Notes: a model not told the origin generated them from the sequence alone. Numbered from the stretch's first letter, positions 19,535 to 30,942 are shown. The stretch: 64,000 bases of DNA from Jeotgalibacillus sp. ET6 (GCF_029667115.1 NZ_JARUIU010000006.1:1-64000), one strand, 5' to 3'. Translations and numbers: made by a program.

Positions 19535-19891
19535 TTAAAGATAATAAAATAATAATCCTATTCCCATGCTTCCAATCAAAATTAAACCACTTTGTAATAT
19601 AGGTGCCGCGGGAACGATCGAAATAGCATCCGAAAGGCTTCTCATTTCTTCTGCTTCCTCTTTTGACATTGGTTTTGAAAAAGAAAAAATTCTTCGAAAG
19701 CTGTTAGATACAATATCAAACAGCCCAGAGCTTAGTACATAGACACTTAAGGAAACAAATAAATACATCCCGCCTACAAAAAATGTTGCATTTATGAAGG
19801 TTTCCAGATTTAATTCTCTATAATATAGCAGGATAATCAACAGGCTGATCGCGTAGCCGATTAACAGGTACACAGGTATTATTTTCTTCAA
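19535..19891 (-). CDS. DUF3899-like small membrane protein
   Basis: 118-aa membrane protein with three to four hydrophobic segments. The arrangement (helix, GGMYLFVSLSVYVLSSGLFDIVSNSFRRIF, charged loop, C-terminal helix) resembles DUF3899 proteins of Bacillaceae; function unknown. I start at TTG because AAAGGAG lies 9 nt upstream; the open frame extends 21 codons further without a site. It sits alone between app and opp, opposite in direction to both, where B. subtilis has yjbA and trpS. Confidence 0.6.
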   Translation of the reverse strand: MKKIIPVYLLIGYAISLLIILLYYRELNLETFINATFFVGGMYLFVSLSVYVLSSGLFDIVSNSFRRIFSFSKPMSKEEAEEMRSLSDAISIVPAAPILQSGLILIGSMGIGLLFYYL

Positions 19892-20161
19892 TTGCCAACA
19901 CTCCTTTAACGTCTTGCTCCTGTTTATTCTAATCGCTATGAACGGAGTATACAAATAAAATTAATAACTGAATCTTCACCAATATCTAATTAAACATTAA
20001 AATCTTTACAAAACGATTAATACACCCTATTAATATAGTAAAACAGTATTAAAATTAAAAAATTCTTAACTTTTTTTACAAAACGTATGTACAAATATAA
20101 AAAAAAAAGTATAATTAACCTTGTAACTATTTTCTGATAATTTAAGGGAGGTCACGAAAGA

Positions 20162-21853
20162 ATGAAAAAGTATTCACTGCTTTTAGTACTTATGCTTGCA
20201 CTCAGCGTGTTCTTGACAGCATGTTATGGGGGAGATAACGCTGACGAGGGCTCTGACGACGCTGCTGGCGACGACAATGCTGCAGAAGAAACTGAATCAG
20301 ATGCACCACAGGAGCTTCGAGTTATTGAAACATCTGCGATTCCTGCAATGGACACGATGCTTGCATCAGATACGATCAGTTTCACAACGATGAACAATGT
20401 TATGGAAGGTCTTTTCCGCTTAAATGCAGATCAGGAAGCTGTTCCTGCACTTGCTGATGGAGAGCCTGAAGTAAGCGAAGATGGTACTGTTTATACTTTT
20501 ACTATTAAAGAAGATGCAGTCTGGTCAAATGGAGAGCCTGTAACAGCAGATGATTTCGTATTTGCATGGCAGCGCGCACTTGATCCGGATGGCGGGTCAA
20601 GCTATGGTCCTTACTTAATGGAAGGCAAAATTTCAGGAGCTTCTGCAGTATTCAACGACGGTGCTGATCCAAGTGAGCTTGGAGCGGTTGCGGTAGATGA
20701 AAAAACATTGGAAGTAACACTTGAAAAGCCAATTTCATATTTTACGTCACTAATGGCATTCCCTACATTCTACCCTCAAAATCAAGCATTCGTTGAAGAG
20801 CAGGGTGAAGATTTCGCTACAAATGCAGCGACACTTCTTTACAACGGTCCTTTCGTTCTAGATAACTGGGATGGAAGCACAGACGGAGAATGGACATACG
20901 CGAAAAACGAAGAGTACTGGGATGCTGAAAATGTATCTCTAGAAAAAGTTACATTTAATGAAGTAAAAGATCCTCAGACAGCTGTAAACTCTTATGAGTC
21001 AGGTGAAGTTGATATTACAAGTAAACTTTCATCCGCTCTAGTTCCACAATATGAAGGAGATCCTAATCTTGTAACATGGTTAGAGCCTACAATCTTCTGG
21101 GTGAAAATGAACCAGACGAATGAAGCACTTCAAAATGTAAACATCCGTAAAGCACTTGCAATGTCAATAGACAAGCAGGCTTTAACAGATAATATCTTAA
21201 ATAACGGATCAATCCCGGCTAATTATGCTGTACCTAAAGAATTCGTTACAAACCCTGATACAGATGCAGACTTCCGTGAAGCCAATGGAGATATGCTTGA
21301 GTATGATGTTGAAGCTGCGAAGGAATTCTGGGCTACTGGTCTAGAAGAGCTTGGTACGGACACTGTAGAACTTCGCTACCTTGGTGGAGACACTGATACA
21401 GCGAAACTTACAGATGAGTATATTGCAGAACAGCTTGAATCAAATCTTGAAGGATTAACGATCAACCTTGAAAGTGTACCTTTCAGCGTCCGTCTTGAGC
21501 GTGACGAAAGCCTTGATTATGACCTTCAGTTTGCAGGCTGGGGACCAGATTATCTTGACCCGATTTCTTTCTCAGATCTATGGATTACAGATGGTGGAAA
21601 TAATAATATGGCATTCTCAAGCGAAGAATATGACAAACTTCTAAAAGATGCTGAGTCAACTTTCGCTAATGAGCCAGCCAAGCGTTTTGAAGCATTGCAG
21701 CAAGCGGAAAAAGTACTTCTTGAAGAAGAAGCTGCGATTATCCCAATCTATCAGCGTCAAGCTAACATTCTTGTTAACGAAAAAGTAAGTGATTTCACTT
21801 ATCACTTCGTTGGACCAGAGTACAGCTTTTTCCCAATCTCAATTAGTGAATAA
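20162..21853 (+). CDS. oppA: oligopeptide-binding lipoprotein OppA
   Basis: Peptide-binding lipoprotein, SBP_bac_5 family, 563 aa. The signal peptide ends in LTAC with Cys21 as lipid site, then a strikingly acidic linker of about 30 residues (Asp, Glu, Ala, Gly). The family motif WSNGEPVTADDFVFAWQRALDP near residue 120 marks it as OppA rather than DppE. GGGAGGT ribosome-binding site. A hairpin after the stop probably stabilises this message and keeps it more abundant than the permease part. In relatives Opp imports signalling peptides for competence and sporulation. Confidence 0.94.
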   Translation: MKKYSLLLVLMLALSVFLTACYGGDNADEGSDDAAGDDNAAEETESDAPQELRVIETSAIPAMDTMLASDTISFTTMNNVMEGLFRLNADQEAVPALADGEPEVSEDGTVYTFTIKEDAVWSNGEPVTADDFVFAWQRALDPDGGSSYGPYLMEGKISGASAVFNDGADPSELGAVAVDEKTLEVTLEKPISYFTSLMAFPTFYPQNQAFVEEQGEDFATNAATLLYNGPFVLDNWDGSTDGEWTYAKNEEYWDAENVSLEKVTFNEVKDPQTAVNSYESGEVDITSKLSSALVPQYEGDPNLVTWLEPTIFWVKMNQTNEALQNVNIRKALAMSIDKQALTDNILNNGSIPANYAVPKEFVTNPDTDADFREANGDMLEYDVEAAKEFWATGLEELGTDTVELRYLGGDTDTAKLTDEYIAEQLESNLEGLTINLESVPFSVRLERDESLDYDLQFAGWGPDYLDPISFSDLWITDGGNNNMAFSSEEYDKLLKDAESTFANEPAKRFEALQQAEKVLLEEEAAIIPIYQRQANILVNEKVSDFTYHFVGPEYSFFPISISE

Positions 21854-21893
21854 TAGAACTGAATAGTTTTAGATTTGCTAACTTTAAAGAGTT

Positions 21894-21924
21894 AAAAGAG
21901 AGTATATTTTATATACTCTCTTTT
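21894..21924 (+). terminator. intercistronic hairpin oppA/oppB
   Basis: Perfect 14-bp inverted repeat (AAAAGAGAGTATAT, TTT loop, ATATACTCTCTTTT) between oppA and oppB. The U-tract is partial, so it likely acts as an attenuator or mRNA 3'-end stabiliser that gives excess binding protein. Confidence 0.8.
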
Positions 21925-21987
21925 ACTCTGTACAAGAGATGTCAGAAGATGTCGAATTGTTTAAATTCTTAAATGGAGGTGTCCCTA

Positions 21988-22917
21988 GTGGGGAAATATC
22001 TTTTACAGCGTATCTTGTTTATGCTGCTTACTCTGTTCATTATTATTTCACTGACTTTTTTCTTAATGAAGCTGATTCCAGGATCGCCGTTTGCAGCGGC
22101 TGCTAAGCTTACAGAATCGCAGCGGGCAATCATGGAAGCGAAGTACGGTCTGGATCAGCCTTTGCCTGTTCAGTATTTCAGGTATATGGCAAATGTTATT
22201 CAAGGTGATTTAGGTGTTTCGTTTCAATTCAGCAATACACCTGTAACGGATTTAATCGCCGGAAGAATCGGTCCATCAGCAGTATTAGGACTGCAGGCTA
22301 TGATTTTTGGAACCATTTTCGGTATATTCCTTGGAGTAATTGGAGCTCTAAGACAAAATACTTGGATAGACACTGGATCTACACTTGTTGCAGTTGTGGG
22401 TAAATCTATACCCTCGTTCGTTTTTGCAGCTCTATTACAATATTTTATCGCTGTAAAACTTGGATGGCTGCCTGTAGCATTCTGGAGAGGCTGGGAATAT
22501 TCAATATTACCAACTATTGCCCTCTCGATCTTTCCAATTTCCATTGCTGCGAGGTTTATGAGAACAGAAATGATCGAAGTATTAAGTTCTGATTATATTG
22601 TTCTTGCAAGAGCCAAGGGGGCTAATTCATTTGAGGTAGCATTTAAACATGCATTAAGAAATGCGCTGATACCAGTCGTCACAGTACTTGGACCTTTAGC
22701 AGTAAGTTTAATGACAGGATCGCTGGTTGTTGAGAAGATATTTGCAGTGCCGGGTCTTGGTGAGCAATTTGTTACTTCAATTAACGTGCTGGATTATCCT
22801 GTCATTATGGGTACGACTATATTATTTGCAGCATTATTTATCTTTGTCGTTTTAGTTGTAGACGTTCTTTACAGTATAATTGATCCTCGTATCCGACTAT
22901 CAGGAGGTGAAAACTGA
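21988..22917 (+). CDS. oppB: oligopeptide permease OppB
   Basis: Six-helix permease, 309 aa. It shows the OppB N-terminus (GKYLLQRILFMLLTLFIIISLTFFLMKLIPG split by the first helix) and the cytoplasmic EAA loop (VLARAKGANSFEVAFKHALRNALIP). I start at GTG because GGAGGT lies 7 nt upstream; the in-frame ATG 15 nt earlier overlaps that site. Its stop overlaps the oppC start (TGATG). Confidence 0.92.
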   Translation: MGKYLLQRILFMLLTLFIIISLTFFLMKLIPGSPFAAAAKLTESQRAIMEAKYGLDQPLPVQYFRYMANVIQGDLGVSFQFSNTPVTDLIAGRIGPSAVLGLQAMIFGTIFGIFLGVIGALRQNTWIDTGSTLVAVVGKSIPSFVFAALLQYFIAVKLGWLPVAFWRGWEYSILPTIALSIFPISIAARFMRTEMIEVLSSDYIVLARAKGANSFEVAFKHALRNALIPVVTVLGPLAVSLMTGSLVVEKIFAVPGLGEQFVTSINVLDYPVIMGTTILFAALFIFVVLVVDVLYSIIDPRIRLSGGEN

Positions 22918-23945
22918 TGGCGAACCAATCAAACAAAAAGTTTCCGAAAGAAATGTTTGAAAAAGCACATTATGATGAATCATTGTCCGAGAAAATTGAA
23001 AAACCAAGCCTCAGTTTTTGGCAGGATGCCTGGCTTCGGGTTAAAAAGAATAAAGCTGCAATTGTAAGTATGGTTATATTGACATTGCTGCTCATTATGG
23101 CGCTTATTGGTCCATACTTAAGCGGACACCCAACCGGTCAAAATGTTAGTCACGCAAATTTACCGCCAAAAATTGAAGCCGTTTCAGATATTAGCTGGCT
23201 TCCATTTGATGGTACATTGACAAACCGGAATGGTGAGACACTTACTCCTTATGAGGATCGTCAGATTGAAGAATCCTATTGGTTTGGAACTGACAGTTTA
23301 GGACGCGATCTTTTTACCCGCCTTTGGGAGGGTGTACGGATTTCCTTATTAATTGCTTTTCTTGCAACTGCGATTGATATGGTAATCGGTGTATCGTATG
23401 GTGCGATTTCCGGCTACTTCGGAGGACGCGTAGATAACATCATGCAGCGTATTATTGAAATTCTGTCAGGTATACCAAACCTGGTTATCGTAATTTTATT
23501 AATCTTGATTTTAGAACCCGGAATATTATCCATTACACTTGCATTAGCTATAACCGGGTGGGTGACCATGGCGAGGGTTGTCAGAGGTCAGGTTTTGAAA
23601 TTAAAGAATCAGGAGTTTGCTCTTGCATCGAAAACGCTTGGAGCAACTGACTTTAGGATTATCTACAAACATCTTATGCCTAACCTTGTAGGAGTTATAA
23701 TCATTAATACAATGTTTACAATTCCAAGTGCGATTTTCTTTGAAGCATTTTTAAGCTTTATTGGTCTGGGGCTTCAGCCGCCTGATGCATCCCTGGGTAC
23801 ATTAATTGAAGAAGGATTTAAAGTGATTTTGCTTTATCCATATATGCTAATTGTTCCTGCAGTGGTAATAAGTTTATTAATGATTACATTTAATCTGCTC
23901 GCAGATGGATTACGAGATGCATTTGATCCAAAAATGAGAGACTAA
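22917..23945 (+). CDS. oppC: oligopeptide permease OppC
   Basis: 342-aa permease, partner of OppB. Typical OppC features: hydrophilic N-terminus, first helix, long extracytoplasmic segment ending in WFGTDSLGRDLFTRLWEG, then about five more helices and an EAA loop (ALASKTLGATDFRIIYKHLMP). Longer than AppC because of the insert between helix 1 and the GTD motif, which is normal for OppC. Start overlaps the oppB stop by one base; AGGAGGTG precedes it. Confidence 0.93.
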   Translation: MANQSNKKFPKEMFEKAHYDESLSEKIEKPSLSFWQDAWLRVKKNKAAIVSMVILTLLLIMALIGPYLSGHPTGQNVSHANLPPKIEAVSDISWLPFDGTLTNRNGETLTPYEDRQIEESYWFGTDSLGRDLFTRLWEGVRISLLIAFLATAIDMVIGVSYGAISGYFGGRVDNIMQRIIEILSGIPNLVIVILLILILEPGILSITLALAITGWVTMARVVRGQVLKLKNQEFALASKTLGATDFRIIYKHLMPNLVGVIIINTMFTIPSAIFFEAFLSFIGLGLQPPDASLGTLIEEGFKVILLYPYMLIVPAVVISLLMITFNLLADGLRDAFDPKMRD

Positions 23946-23961
23946 AAGGCTGGTGAAAACG

Positions 23962-25023
23962 ATGGAAAGTATTTTACAAGTTAAAAACCTGAATATTTCA
24001 TTTAACACGTATGCTGGTGAAGTAAAAGCAATACGGGGAGTTGATTTTGACTTAAAAAAAGGGGAAACACTTGCGATCGTCGGCGAGTCCGGTTCTGGTA
24101 AATCAGTTACTACAAAGTCGATCATGCAGCTTCTTCCAAAGTCTAACTCCGAGATAAAGCAGGGCAGCGAAATCCTGTTTGATGGAAAGAATTTAGTAGA
24201 CCTGTCAGATAAAGAAATGGAAAAAGTCAGAGGAAAAGATATATCGATGATCTTTCAGGATCCGATGACCTCTTTGAATCCAACGATGAAAATTGGGAAG
24301 CAGATTGCAGAGCCGCTAATAAAGCATCAGAAGTTTTCAAAGAAGCAGGCAATGGACCGTGCACTTGAGCTTTTGAAGCTTGTAGGTCTACCGCAGCCAG
24401 AGACGAGAATTCACCAATACCCCCACCAGTTTTCAGGTGGACAAAGACAGCGGATCGTTATTGCAGTGGCATTAGCATGCAACCCAAAGGTGCTGATTGC
24501 TGATGAGCCTACTACAGCACTAGACGTTACCATTCAGGCTCAGATTCTTGACTTGATGAAAAATCTGCAGAAAAAAATTGATACATCTATTATTTTTATT
24601 ACGCATGATCTGGGAGTAGTAGCAAATGTTGCGGATCGCGTAGCAGTTATGTACGGGGGGAAAATAGTTGAAGTGGGTACAGTGGATGAAATTTTCTACA
24701 ATCCCCAGCACCCGTACACATGGGGGTTAATCAGCTCAATGCCGAGTATAGATGCAGATGACGATGAGTTATTTGTAATCCCGGGGTCACCGCCGGATTT
24801 GCTGAATCCTCCAAAAGGCGACGCGTTTGCATTGCGTAACCGTTATGCAATGGCAATTGACCTCGAAGAAGAACCGCCAATGTTTAAGGTTTCTGATACC
24901 CATTATGCAGCAACTTGGCTGCTGCATCCCGATGCGCCAAAGGTTGAACCGCCGGAAGCTGTAAAAAGACGGCAGCATAAATTCACTGGGGGCAACCATA
25001 CGGAAGGGGAAGTGTTCCAATGA
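23962..25023 (+). CDS. oppD: oligopeptide transporter ATPase OppD
   Basis: ABC ATPase, 353 aa, with Walker A GESGSGKS, signature [10 protein letters not shown] and Walker B LIADEP. The C-terminal extension matches Gram-positive OppD ([15 protein letters not shown] ... [10 protein letters not shown]) and lacks the cysteines seen in AppD. Start set at the ATG; the GTG 9 nt upstream overlaps the likely ribosome-binding site. Its stop overlaps the oppF ATG by 4 bp. Confidence 0.92.
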   Translation: MESILQVKNLNISFNTYAGEVKAIRGVDFDLKKGETLAIVGESGSGKSVTTKSIMQLLPKSNSEIKQGSEILFDGKNLVDLSDKEMEKVRGKDISMIFQDPMTSLNPTMKIGKQIAEPLIKHQKFSKKQAMDRALELLKLVGLPQPETRIHQYPHQFSGGQRQRIVIAVALACNPKVLIADEPTTALDVTIQAQILDLMKNLQKKIDTSIIFITHDLGVVANVADRVAVMYGGKIVEVGTVDEIFYNPQHPYTWGLISSMPSIDADDDELFVIPGSPPDLLNPPKGDAFALRNRYAMAIDLEEEPPMFKVSDTHYAATWLLHPDAPKVEPPEAVKRRQHKFTGGNHTEGEVFQ

Positions 25024-25967
25024 GTGAAAAGTTACTGGAAATAAAAAACTTAAAATTGTTTTTTAATAAAGGAAAGAAAAACGAGGTTCGTGCAGTAAAC
25101 GATATCAGCTTTGATATTTTTAAAGGAGAAACTCTTGGTTTAGTGGGAGAATCAGGGTGCGGGAAATCGACAACTGGACGGACGATCATCCGACTATACA
25201 ATGCTACAGATGGTGAAGTGCTTTATAAAGGCGAAAATGTACATGACTCAAAAAGTAAATCAAAAACGCTGGAATTTAACAGAACGATGCAGATGATCTT
25301 CCAGGATCCATATGCATCTCTTAACCCTCGAATGAAAGTCAATGATATCATTGCTGAAGGAATAGATCTTCACGGTTTGGCTAAAACAAAGGAAGAGCGT
25401 TCTAAAATGGTATTTGATCTTTTAGAAACAGTAGGGTTGAATAGAGACCATGCAGGACGATATCCTCACGAATTTTCAGGTGGTCAGCGTCAGCGGATTG
25501 GAATTGCCCGTGCACTGGCTGTAGACCCTGAATTCATTATCGCGGATGAACCTATTTCTGCTCTGGATGTATCCATTCAGGCACAAGTAGTAAATTTACT
25601 GAAAAAGCTTCAGCGTGAAAAAGGATTAACATTCCTATTTATTGCACATGACCTTTCTATGGTAAAATATATCAGCGACCGGATTGGCGTAATGTATTAT
25701 GGAAAACTGGTAGAACTTACAACCAGTGATGAGCTTTACCGAAACCCTCTTCATCCATATACAAAATCATTGCTTTCCTCGATTCCGTTTCCAGACCCTG
25801 AGCATGAACGGAATCGTGTAAGAATTTCATACGATCCTGCTGACCACAATTATGGAGAAAATGATGAGGTCAAGATGAGAGAAGTAACACCTGGACATTA
25901 TGTTTTATGTTCTGAAAAAGAATTTAAAGAAATGGCTGACCATTCTTCAACTATAAAGAATGTTTGA
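25020..25967 (+). CDS. oppF: oligopeptide transporter ATPase OppF
   Basis: ABC ATPase, 315 aa: Walker [10 protein letters not shown], signature [10 protein letters not shown], Walker B FIIADEP. The C-terminus (YDPADHNYGENDEVKMREV, then GHYVLC) keeps only one of the cysteines present in AppF. Last gene of the opp operon; a full dispersed-repeat copy with a terminator end begins 11 bp after the stop and probably ends the transcript. Confidence 0.92.
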   Translation: MSEKLLEIKNLKLFFNKGKKNEVRAVNDISFDIFKGETLGLVGESGCGKSTTGRTIIRLYNATDGEVLYKGENVHDSKSKSKTLEFNRTMQMIFQDPYASLNPRMKVNDIIAEGIDLHGLAKTKEERSKMVFDLLETVGLNRDHAGRYPHEFSGGQRQRIGIARALAVDPEFIIADEPISALDVSIQAQVVNLLKKLQREKGLTFLFIAHDLSMVKYISDRIGVMYYGKLVELTTSDELYRNPLHPYTKSLLSSIPFPDPEHERNRVRISYDPADHNYGENDEVKMREVTPGHYVLCSEKEFKEMADHSSTIKNV

Positions 25968-25978
25968 TTTAACAAAAA

Positions 25979-26206
25979 GAGGCTGGGACATAACTCATAA
26001 AAGTTTATAAAAAGAGATATATTTTTTTACTAGTAGTAGGTGAGCGGAGCGTAAGGCGGCGACTCCCTGCAGGATATGACGGCAAGCTGAGTCTTTACAG
26101 GACAAGGCCCTGAAAAGGCTCAGCGCCGTCCCTCCGGAAAGCGTCCGCCTGAAGCGAAGTGAACCGGTCGTAGAGCTTGAGACACTTTTGTCCCAAGCTC
26201 TTTTTT
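25979..26206 (+). repeat. dispersed repeat, full copy
   Basis: Begins 11 bp after the oppF stop with GAGGCTGGGACATAACTC and ends with GAGCTTGAGACA-CTTT-TGTCCCAAGCTC plus T6, so it likely serves as the opp terminator. Confidence 0.9.
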
Positions 26207-26265
26207 ATGGGTTAATTTTTTAAAAAGATACATACAGTAGAAATAGGGAGAGCAGAGGTGATGAG

Positions 26266-26472
26266 ATGATCAGGTTTTCTGTATACATTATAGGTTTATT
26301 TCTATTATGTATAGGGACCATTCATGGAGCCGTCTATCTTAATTTGATACCTTCCGGGTTTACTGTAAAAGAATATATTTTATTTATGCTTCAACATACT
26401 GAAACATATGGAATTCCGCTTGGTGCATTGTTAATACAATTGTCAGCCACACACAAAAAACTGACCGATTAA
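26266..26472 (+). CDS. small membrane protein, unknown
   Basis: 68 aa with two hydrophobic segments (about 5-25 and 35-58) joined by a short polar stretch, ending in a basic tail (HKKLTD). A good GAGGTGA site precedes the ATG, and a strong terminator overlaps the stop, so it is likely a real single-gene unit. I do not recognise the family. Confidence 0.6.
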   Translation: MIRFSVYIIGLFLLCIGTIHGAVYLNLIPSGFTVKEYILFMLQHTETYGIPLGALLIQLSATHKKLTD

Positions 26473-26487
26473 CGGCCAGTTTTTTTT
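26457..26487 (+). terminator. terminator of small membrane protein gene
   Basis: AAAACTGACCG-ATTAA-CGGCCAGTTTT followed by more T. It overlaps the end of the coding region. Confidence 0.88.
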
Positions 26488-26532
26488 AGGTAGAGCAGTT
26501 TTAATCATTGAAAGGTAAACGGCTTTAACGTT

Positions 26533-27826
<1,294 letters not shown>

Positions 27827-28021
27827 TCATAATTATATAGCATGATTTCATCAAGAAGCAAGATTAATTTAAAGAGATGACATCTGCTAATTGGCTGAAA
27901 TGTGTCTTTTGACAAGAATTTTAAATAAATAGTTCATTCTGCATTTCAATTGATTCCATAACTTGTTAGAATAAAGTAGTACATATACTGTACGGAAATA
28001 AGGTAGTGGGAGAGATACATA

Positions 28022-29224
28022 GTGACACTGAAACATGCAGCAGCATCAGTTGGTATAGCAGTTTTATTGACTCCGGCATTTATAAACTCAGTTCAGGCAG
28101 AGGAAACAGCTAAAAGCTCCGAGCATCATCATCGGGAATTAGTGCAGACAGTGAAAGAATTTCCTGATTCCATGCCGAGATTTGTTTATGATTCCGGCTT
28201 AACATTTGAGTATCCGGACGCGGTGAGGGGCATTTATGTGACCGGTCATTCTGCAGGAGGAGAACGATTTAATTCACTTGTAGAGCTTATGAATACGACA
28301 GATTTAAATGCCATGGTAATCGATGTTAAAGATGATTTTGGAAATTTAACGTACAAACCGGAAGAAGGTTCGACATTTTCAGATATTGGAAATACGTACA
28401 TTGATGATCCTCGTGCAATGCTGGAAGTACTTGAAGAAAATGCAATTTACCCGATTGCTAGAGTCGTAGTTTTCAAAGATACTGTCCTGGCTGAAAAAAG
28501 ACCGGAACTTTCCTTTAAAGAAAACGGCCAGGTTTGGAAAAATGGCAGAGGAGAATCCTTTGTGAACCCATTTCTGAAAGAAGTATGGGATTATAATGTT
28601 CAAATTGCGATCGAAGCAGCCAAGATGGGATTTAAAGAAATTCAATTTGATTATGTTCGTTTTCCAGAGGGATTTGAAACACGTGATGATTCTTTAGAGT
28701 ATGACTTAGGAGAATATGCTAAAAATTCTGATGATGGAATCAATTATCGTGTAGATGCTGTAACTGATTTTGTTGAGTATGCTTCAGAGCAGCTTAAAGA
28801 CTATGATGTAGATGTTTCAGTCGATATCTTTGGGTATTCAGCAACATTGGAAGAGGCACCGGGAATTGGTCAGAATTTTAATCGTATTTCTGAGCATGTG
28901 GATGTTATTTCCTCTATGATTTATCCGAGTCACTGGACGGCATACTTTGGTATTGATAAGCCGGATCTAGAGCCTTATAATCTTGTAAATGAATATTCAA
29001 AAGTAGAAAATGAAAAATTAGCTGAATTGGATGAGCGCCCTATTTCAAGACCATGGCTCCAGGATTTCACTGCGTCATATCTCGGCTCAGGTAATTACAT
29101 GGAATATGGTGCAGCTGAAGTACAGGCTCAAATACAAGCTCTCTATGACAACGACATCAACGAATTTCTTCTATGGAATGCAGGGAATACCTACACTGAA
29201 GGTGTAGATTATTTACCTGAATAA
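28022..29224 (+). CDS. putative glycoside hydrolase (DUF4015), secreted
   Basis: 400-aa protein with an N-terminal signal peptide (hydrophobic 10-22, cleavage near VQAEE) and a TIM-barrel-like DUF4015 domain. The segments AMVIDVKDDFGNLTY, EIQFDYVRFPEG and VSVDIFGY carry the conserved acidic residues of the putative active site. DUF4015 is related to glycosidase families, so a role on cell-wall or exopolysaccharide sugars is likely, but no substrate can be read from the sequence. Starts with GTG preceded by GGGAGAG. Alone between trpS and yjbC; a repeat copy follows. Confidence 0.78.
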   Translation: MTLKHAAASVGIAVLLTPAFINSVQAEETAKSSEHHHRELVQTVKEFPDSMPRFVYDSGLTFEYPDAVRGIYVTGHSAGGERFNSLVELMNTTDLNAMVIDVKDDFGNLTYKPEEGSTFSDIGNTYIDDPRAMLEVLEENAIYPIARVVVFKDTVLAEKRPELSFKENGQVWKNGRGESFVNPFLKEVWDYNVQIAIEAAKMGFKEIQFDYVRFPEGFETRDDSLEYDLGEYAKNSDDGINYRVDAVTDFVEYASEQLKDYDVDVSVDIFGYSATLEEAPGIGQNFNRISEHVDVISSMIYPSHWTAYFGIDKPDLEPYNLVNEYSKVENEKLAELDERPISRPWLQDFTASYLGSGNYMEYGAAEVQAQIQALYDNDINEFLLWNAGNTYTEGVDYLPE

Positions 29225-29249
29225 GACTGCCTGATAAACTGAGAAACAA

Positions 29250-29474
29250 TGTTGGGACATAACTCAAAAATTGTTCTAAAATGAGGCGAAATAAATTAAA
29301 TAGTATGAGGTGAGCGTAGCGGAAGGCGGCGACTCCCTGCAGGACATAAAGGCAAGGTGGGACATTAACGGGCAAGGCCCTGAAAATGCTCAGCGCCGTC
29401 CCTGCTGAAAGAATCCGCCTGAAGCGCAGTGAACCGGTCGGTGAGCTTGAGACACTTGGTCTCAGGCTTTTTTT
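29250..29474 (+). repeat. dispersed repeat, full copy
   Basis: After the DUF4015 gene. The left end reads TGTTGGGACATAACTC; the right-end hairpin has drifted (GAGCTTGAGACACTTGGTCTCAGGC), still followed by T9. Confidence 0.87.
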
Positions 29475-29680
29475 TATAAACATAGTTTATCGATGGTTAA
29501 CAGACCAGGGAGATCTAATAAAACGGATAGGAAAAGCTTTGTCCGTTTATTCTAGTTTACATATTTCGATTTAGGGTAAATAACAAAAGATGTGAAAATA
29601 CATCTACATAATCCCCTGAAAAACCTCACACACTATACCATCTGAACTGCCGCAAAAAATAAAGTAAAAGGAGAATGATT

Positions 29681-30253
29681 ATGCATTGGTATGAAAAATT
29701 AAATGAATATTTTCCGGTTCAGGAAATGAAATCGAAAGAACATATGGAAGCACTCCTAAAAGAGCGGAGTGACATCTATAAAAAAGATGAAGGTCCCAAA
29801 CATGTTTTAATGTATGTGGAAACGGATTCTTTTACGTTTATAGATTACTTATTTGTTTCCAAAGATGCCAGAGGGGAAGGGCTTGGGCATAAGCTGATCC
29901 AAAAATTAAAAGCGAAAAACAAACCGATTATTCTTGAAGTGGAACCTGTTGACTATGAGGACACTGACACAGAAAAAAGACTTCGCTTTTATAAAAGAGA
30001 AGGCTTTGATCATGCAACCTCAATAGGATATAAAAGAAGATCCCTCGCAACGAAGGAAATCAACCCGATGGAAATTTTATTTTGGTCTCCGGGAAATGAA
30101 AGTGAAGAAGTTATTTTTAATGCCATGAAAAAAACGTACGAAATGATCCATACCTACAAAGATAATACTTTTTATGGCGACACTTATGAACCGGTTGACA
30201 ATGTGCTGAAACGGGATGAAAAAAACGATCGTAATGTTTTGGAAGGGCTGTAA
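29681..30253 (+). CDS. yjbC: GNAT acetyltransferase (YjbC-like)
   Basis: 190-aa protein with a GNAT core: ARGEGLGHKLIQKL matches the acetyl-CoA pyrophosphate-binding motif (about 68-81) and RLRFYKREGF is motif B. The C-terminal third is specific to the YjbC group that precedes spx in Bacillus. The second ATG is chosen because AAAGGAGA lies 7 nt before it. In B. subtilis yjbC and spx are co-transcribed; here there are 280 bp between them. Substrate unknown. Confidence 0.82.
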   Translation: MHWYEKLNEYFPVQEMKSKEHMEALLKERSDIYKKDEGPKHVLMYVETDSFTFIDYLFVSKDARGEGLGHKLIQKLKAKNKPIILEVEPVDYEDTDTEKRLRFYKREGFDHATSIGYKRRSLATKEINPMEILFWSPGNESEEVIFNAMKKTYEMIHTYKDNTFYGDTYEPVDNVLKRDEKNDRNVLEGL

Positions 30254-30533
30254 TATTTTCAATCAGCATTTCTAAATGAGAATCAATCTGAAGAAATTTT
30301 AGAAATCTGGTTTATCCTTGACAAAACAGGGAATAGTAAAATTAGGACAAGAAGTTATGATTAAAGACATTCAATCTTAAGAATATGACAATTTCGTTAA
30401 AACTCTATTCATTTGAATAGGAATACTGTATAATAAATTTATAATATCTTTTTAAAACAATTTTAATTTAGCTGTTTTAAATAAAGATGTTACTTAAACA
30501 ATCTTTTACTATATAAGGGAGTGTGAATGGTTC

Positions 30534-30929
30534 ATGGTAACTTTGTTCACGTCACCTAGCTGCACATCTTGTAGAAAAGCCAAGGCTTGGTTAGAAGAGC
30601 ATGATATTCCATATACGGAAAGAAATATTTTTTCTGAGCCTCTAAGCATAGAAGAAATTAAAGAAGTTCTTCGAATGACTGAAGACGGCACGGATGAAAT
30701 CATTTCAACCAGATCTAAGATTTTTCAAAAACTCGATGTGGATCTAGATTCTTTACCTCTTCAAGATTTATTTGAGTTAATTCAGGAAAATCCGGGTTTA
30801 TTAAGACGACCAATTATTATGGATGAGAAAAGACTTCAGGTCGGCTATAATGAAGACGAAATTCGACGTTTTTTACCACGGAAAGTGCGAACGTATCAGC
30901 TTCTTGAAGCGCAAAAAATGGTTAATTAA
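30534..30929 (+). CDS. spx: global redox/stress regulator Spx
   Basis: 131-aa ArsC-fold protein that binds the RNA polymerase alpha C-terminal domain and reprograms transcription under disulfide stress. The redox switch C10-T-S-C13 is in place, and the [15 protein letters not shown] and C-terminal RRFLPRK segments match. It lies next to mecA, and spxH (its ClpXP adaptor) is 6 kb away in this window. Confidence 0.96.
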   Translation: MVTLFTSPSCTSCRKAKAWLEEHDIPYTERNIFSEPLSIEEIKEVLRMTEDGTDEIISTRSKIFQKLDVDLDSLPLQDLFELIQENPGLLRRPIIMDEKRLQVGYNEDEIRRFLPRKVRTYQLLEAQKMVN

Positions 30930-30942
30930 TAATAACGACCAT

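Noticed and set aside
29157-29483. Minus-strand 108-codon frame after the DUF4015 gene
   Set aside because: Antisense of the gene end and of the repeat copy, no ribosome-binding site.
30318-30342. TTGACA upstream of spx as a promoter
   Set aside because: The nearest acceptable -10 (TAAAAT) is only 13 bp away, so I did not call it.
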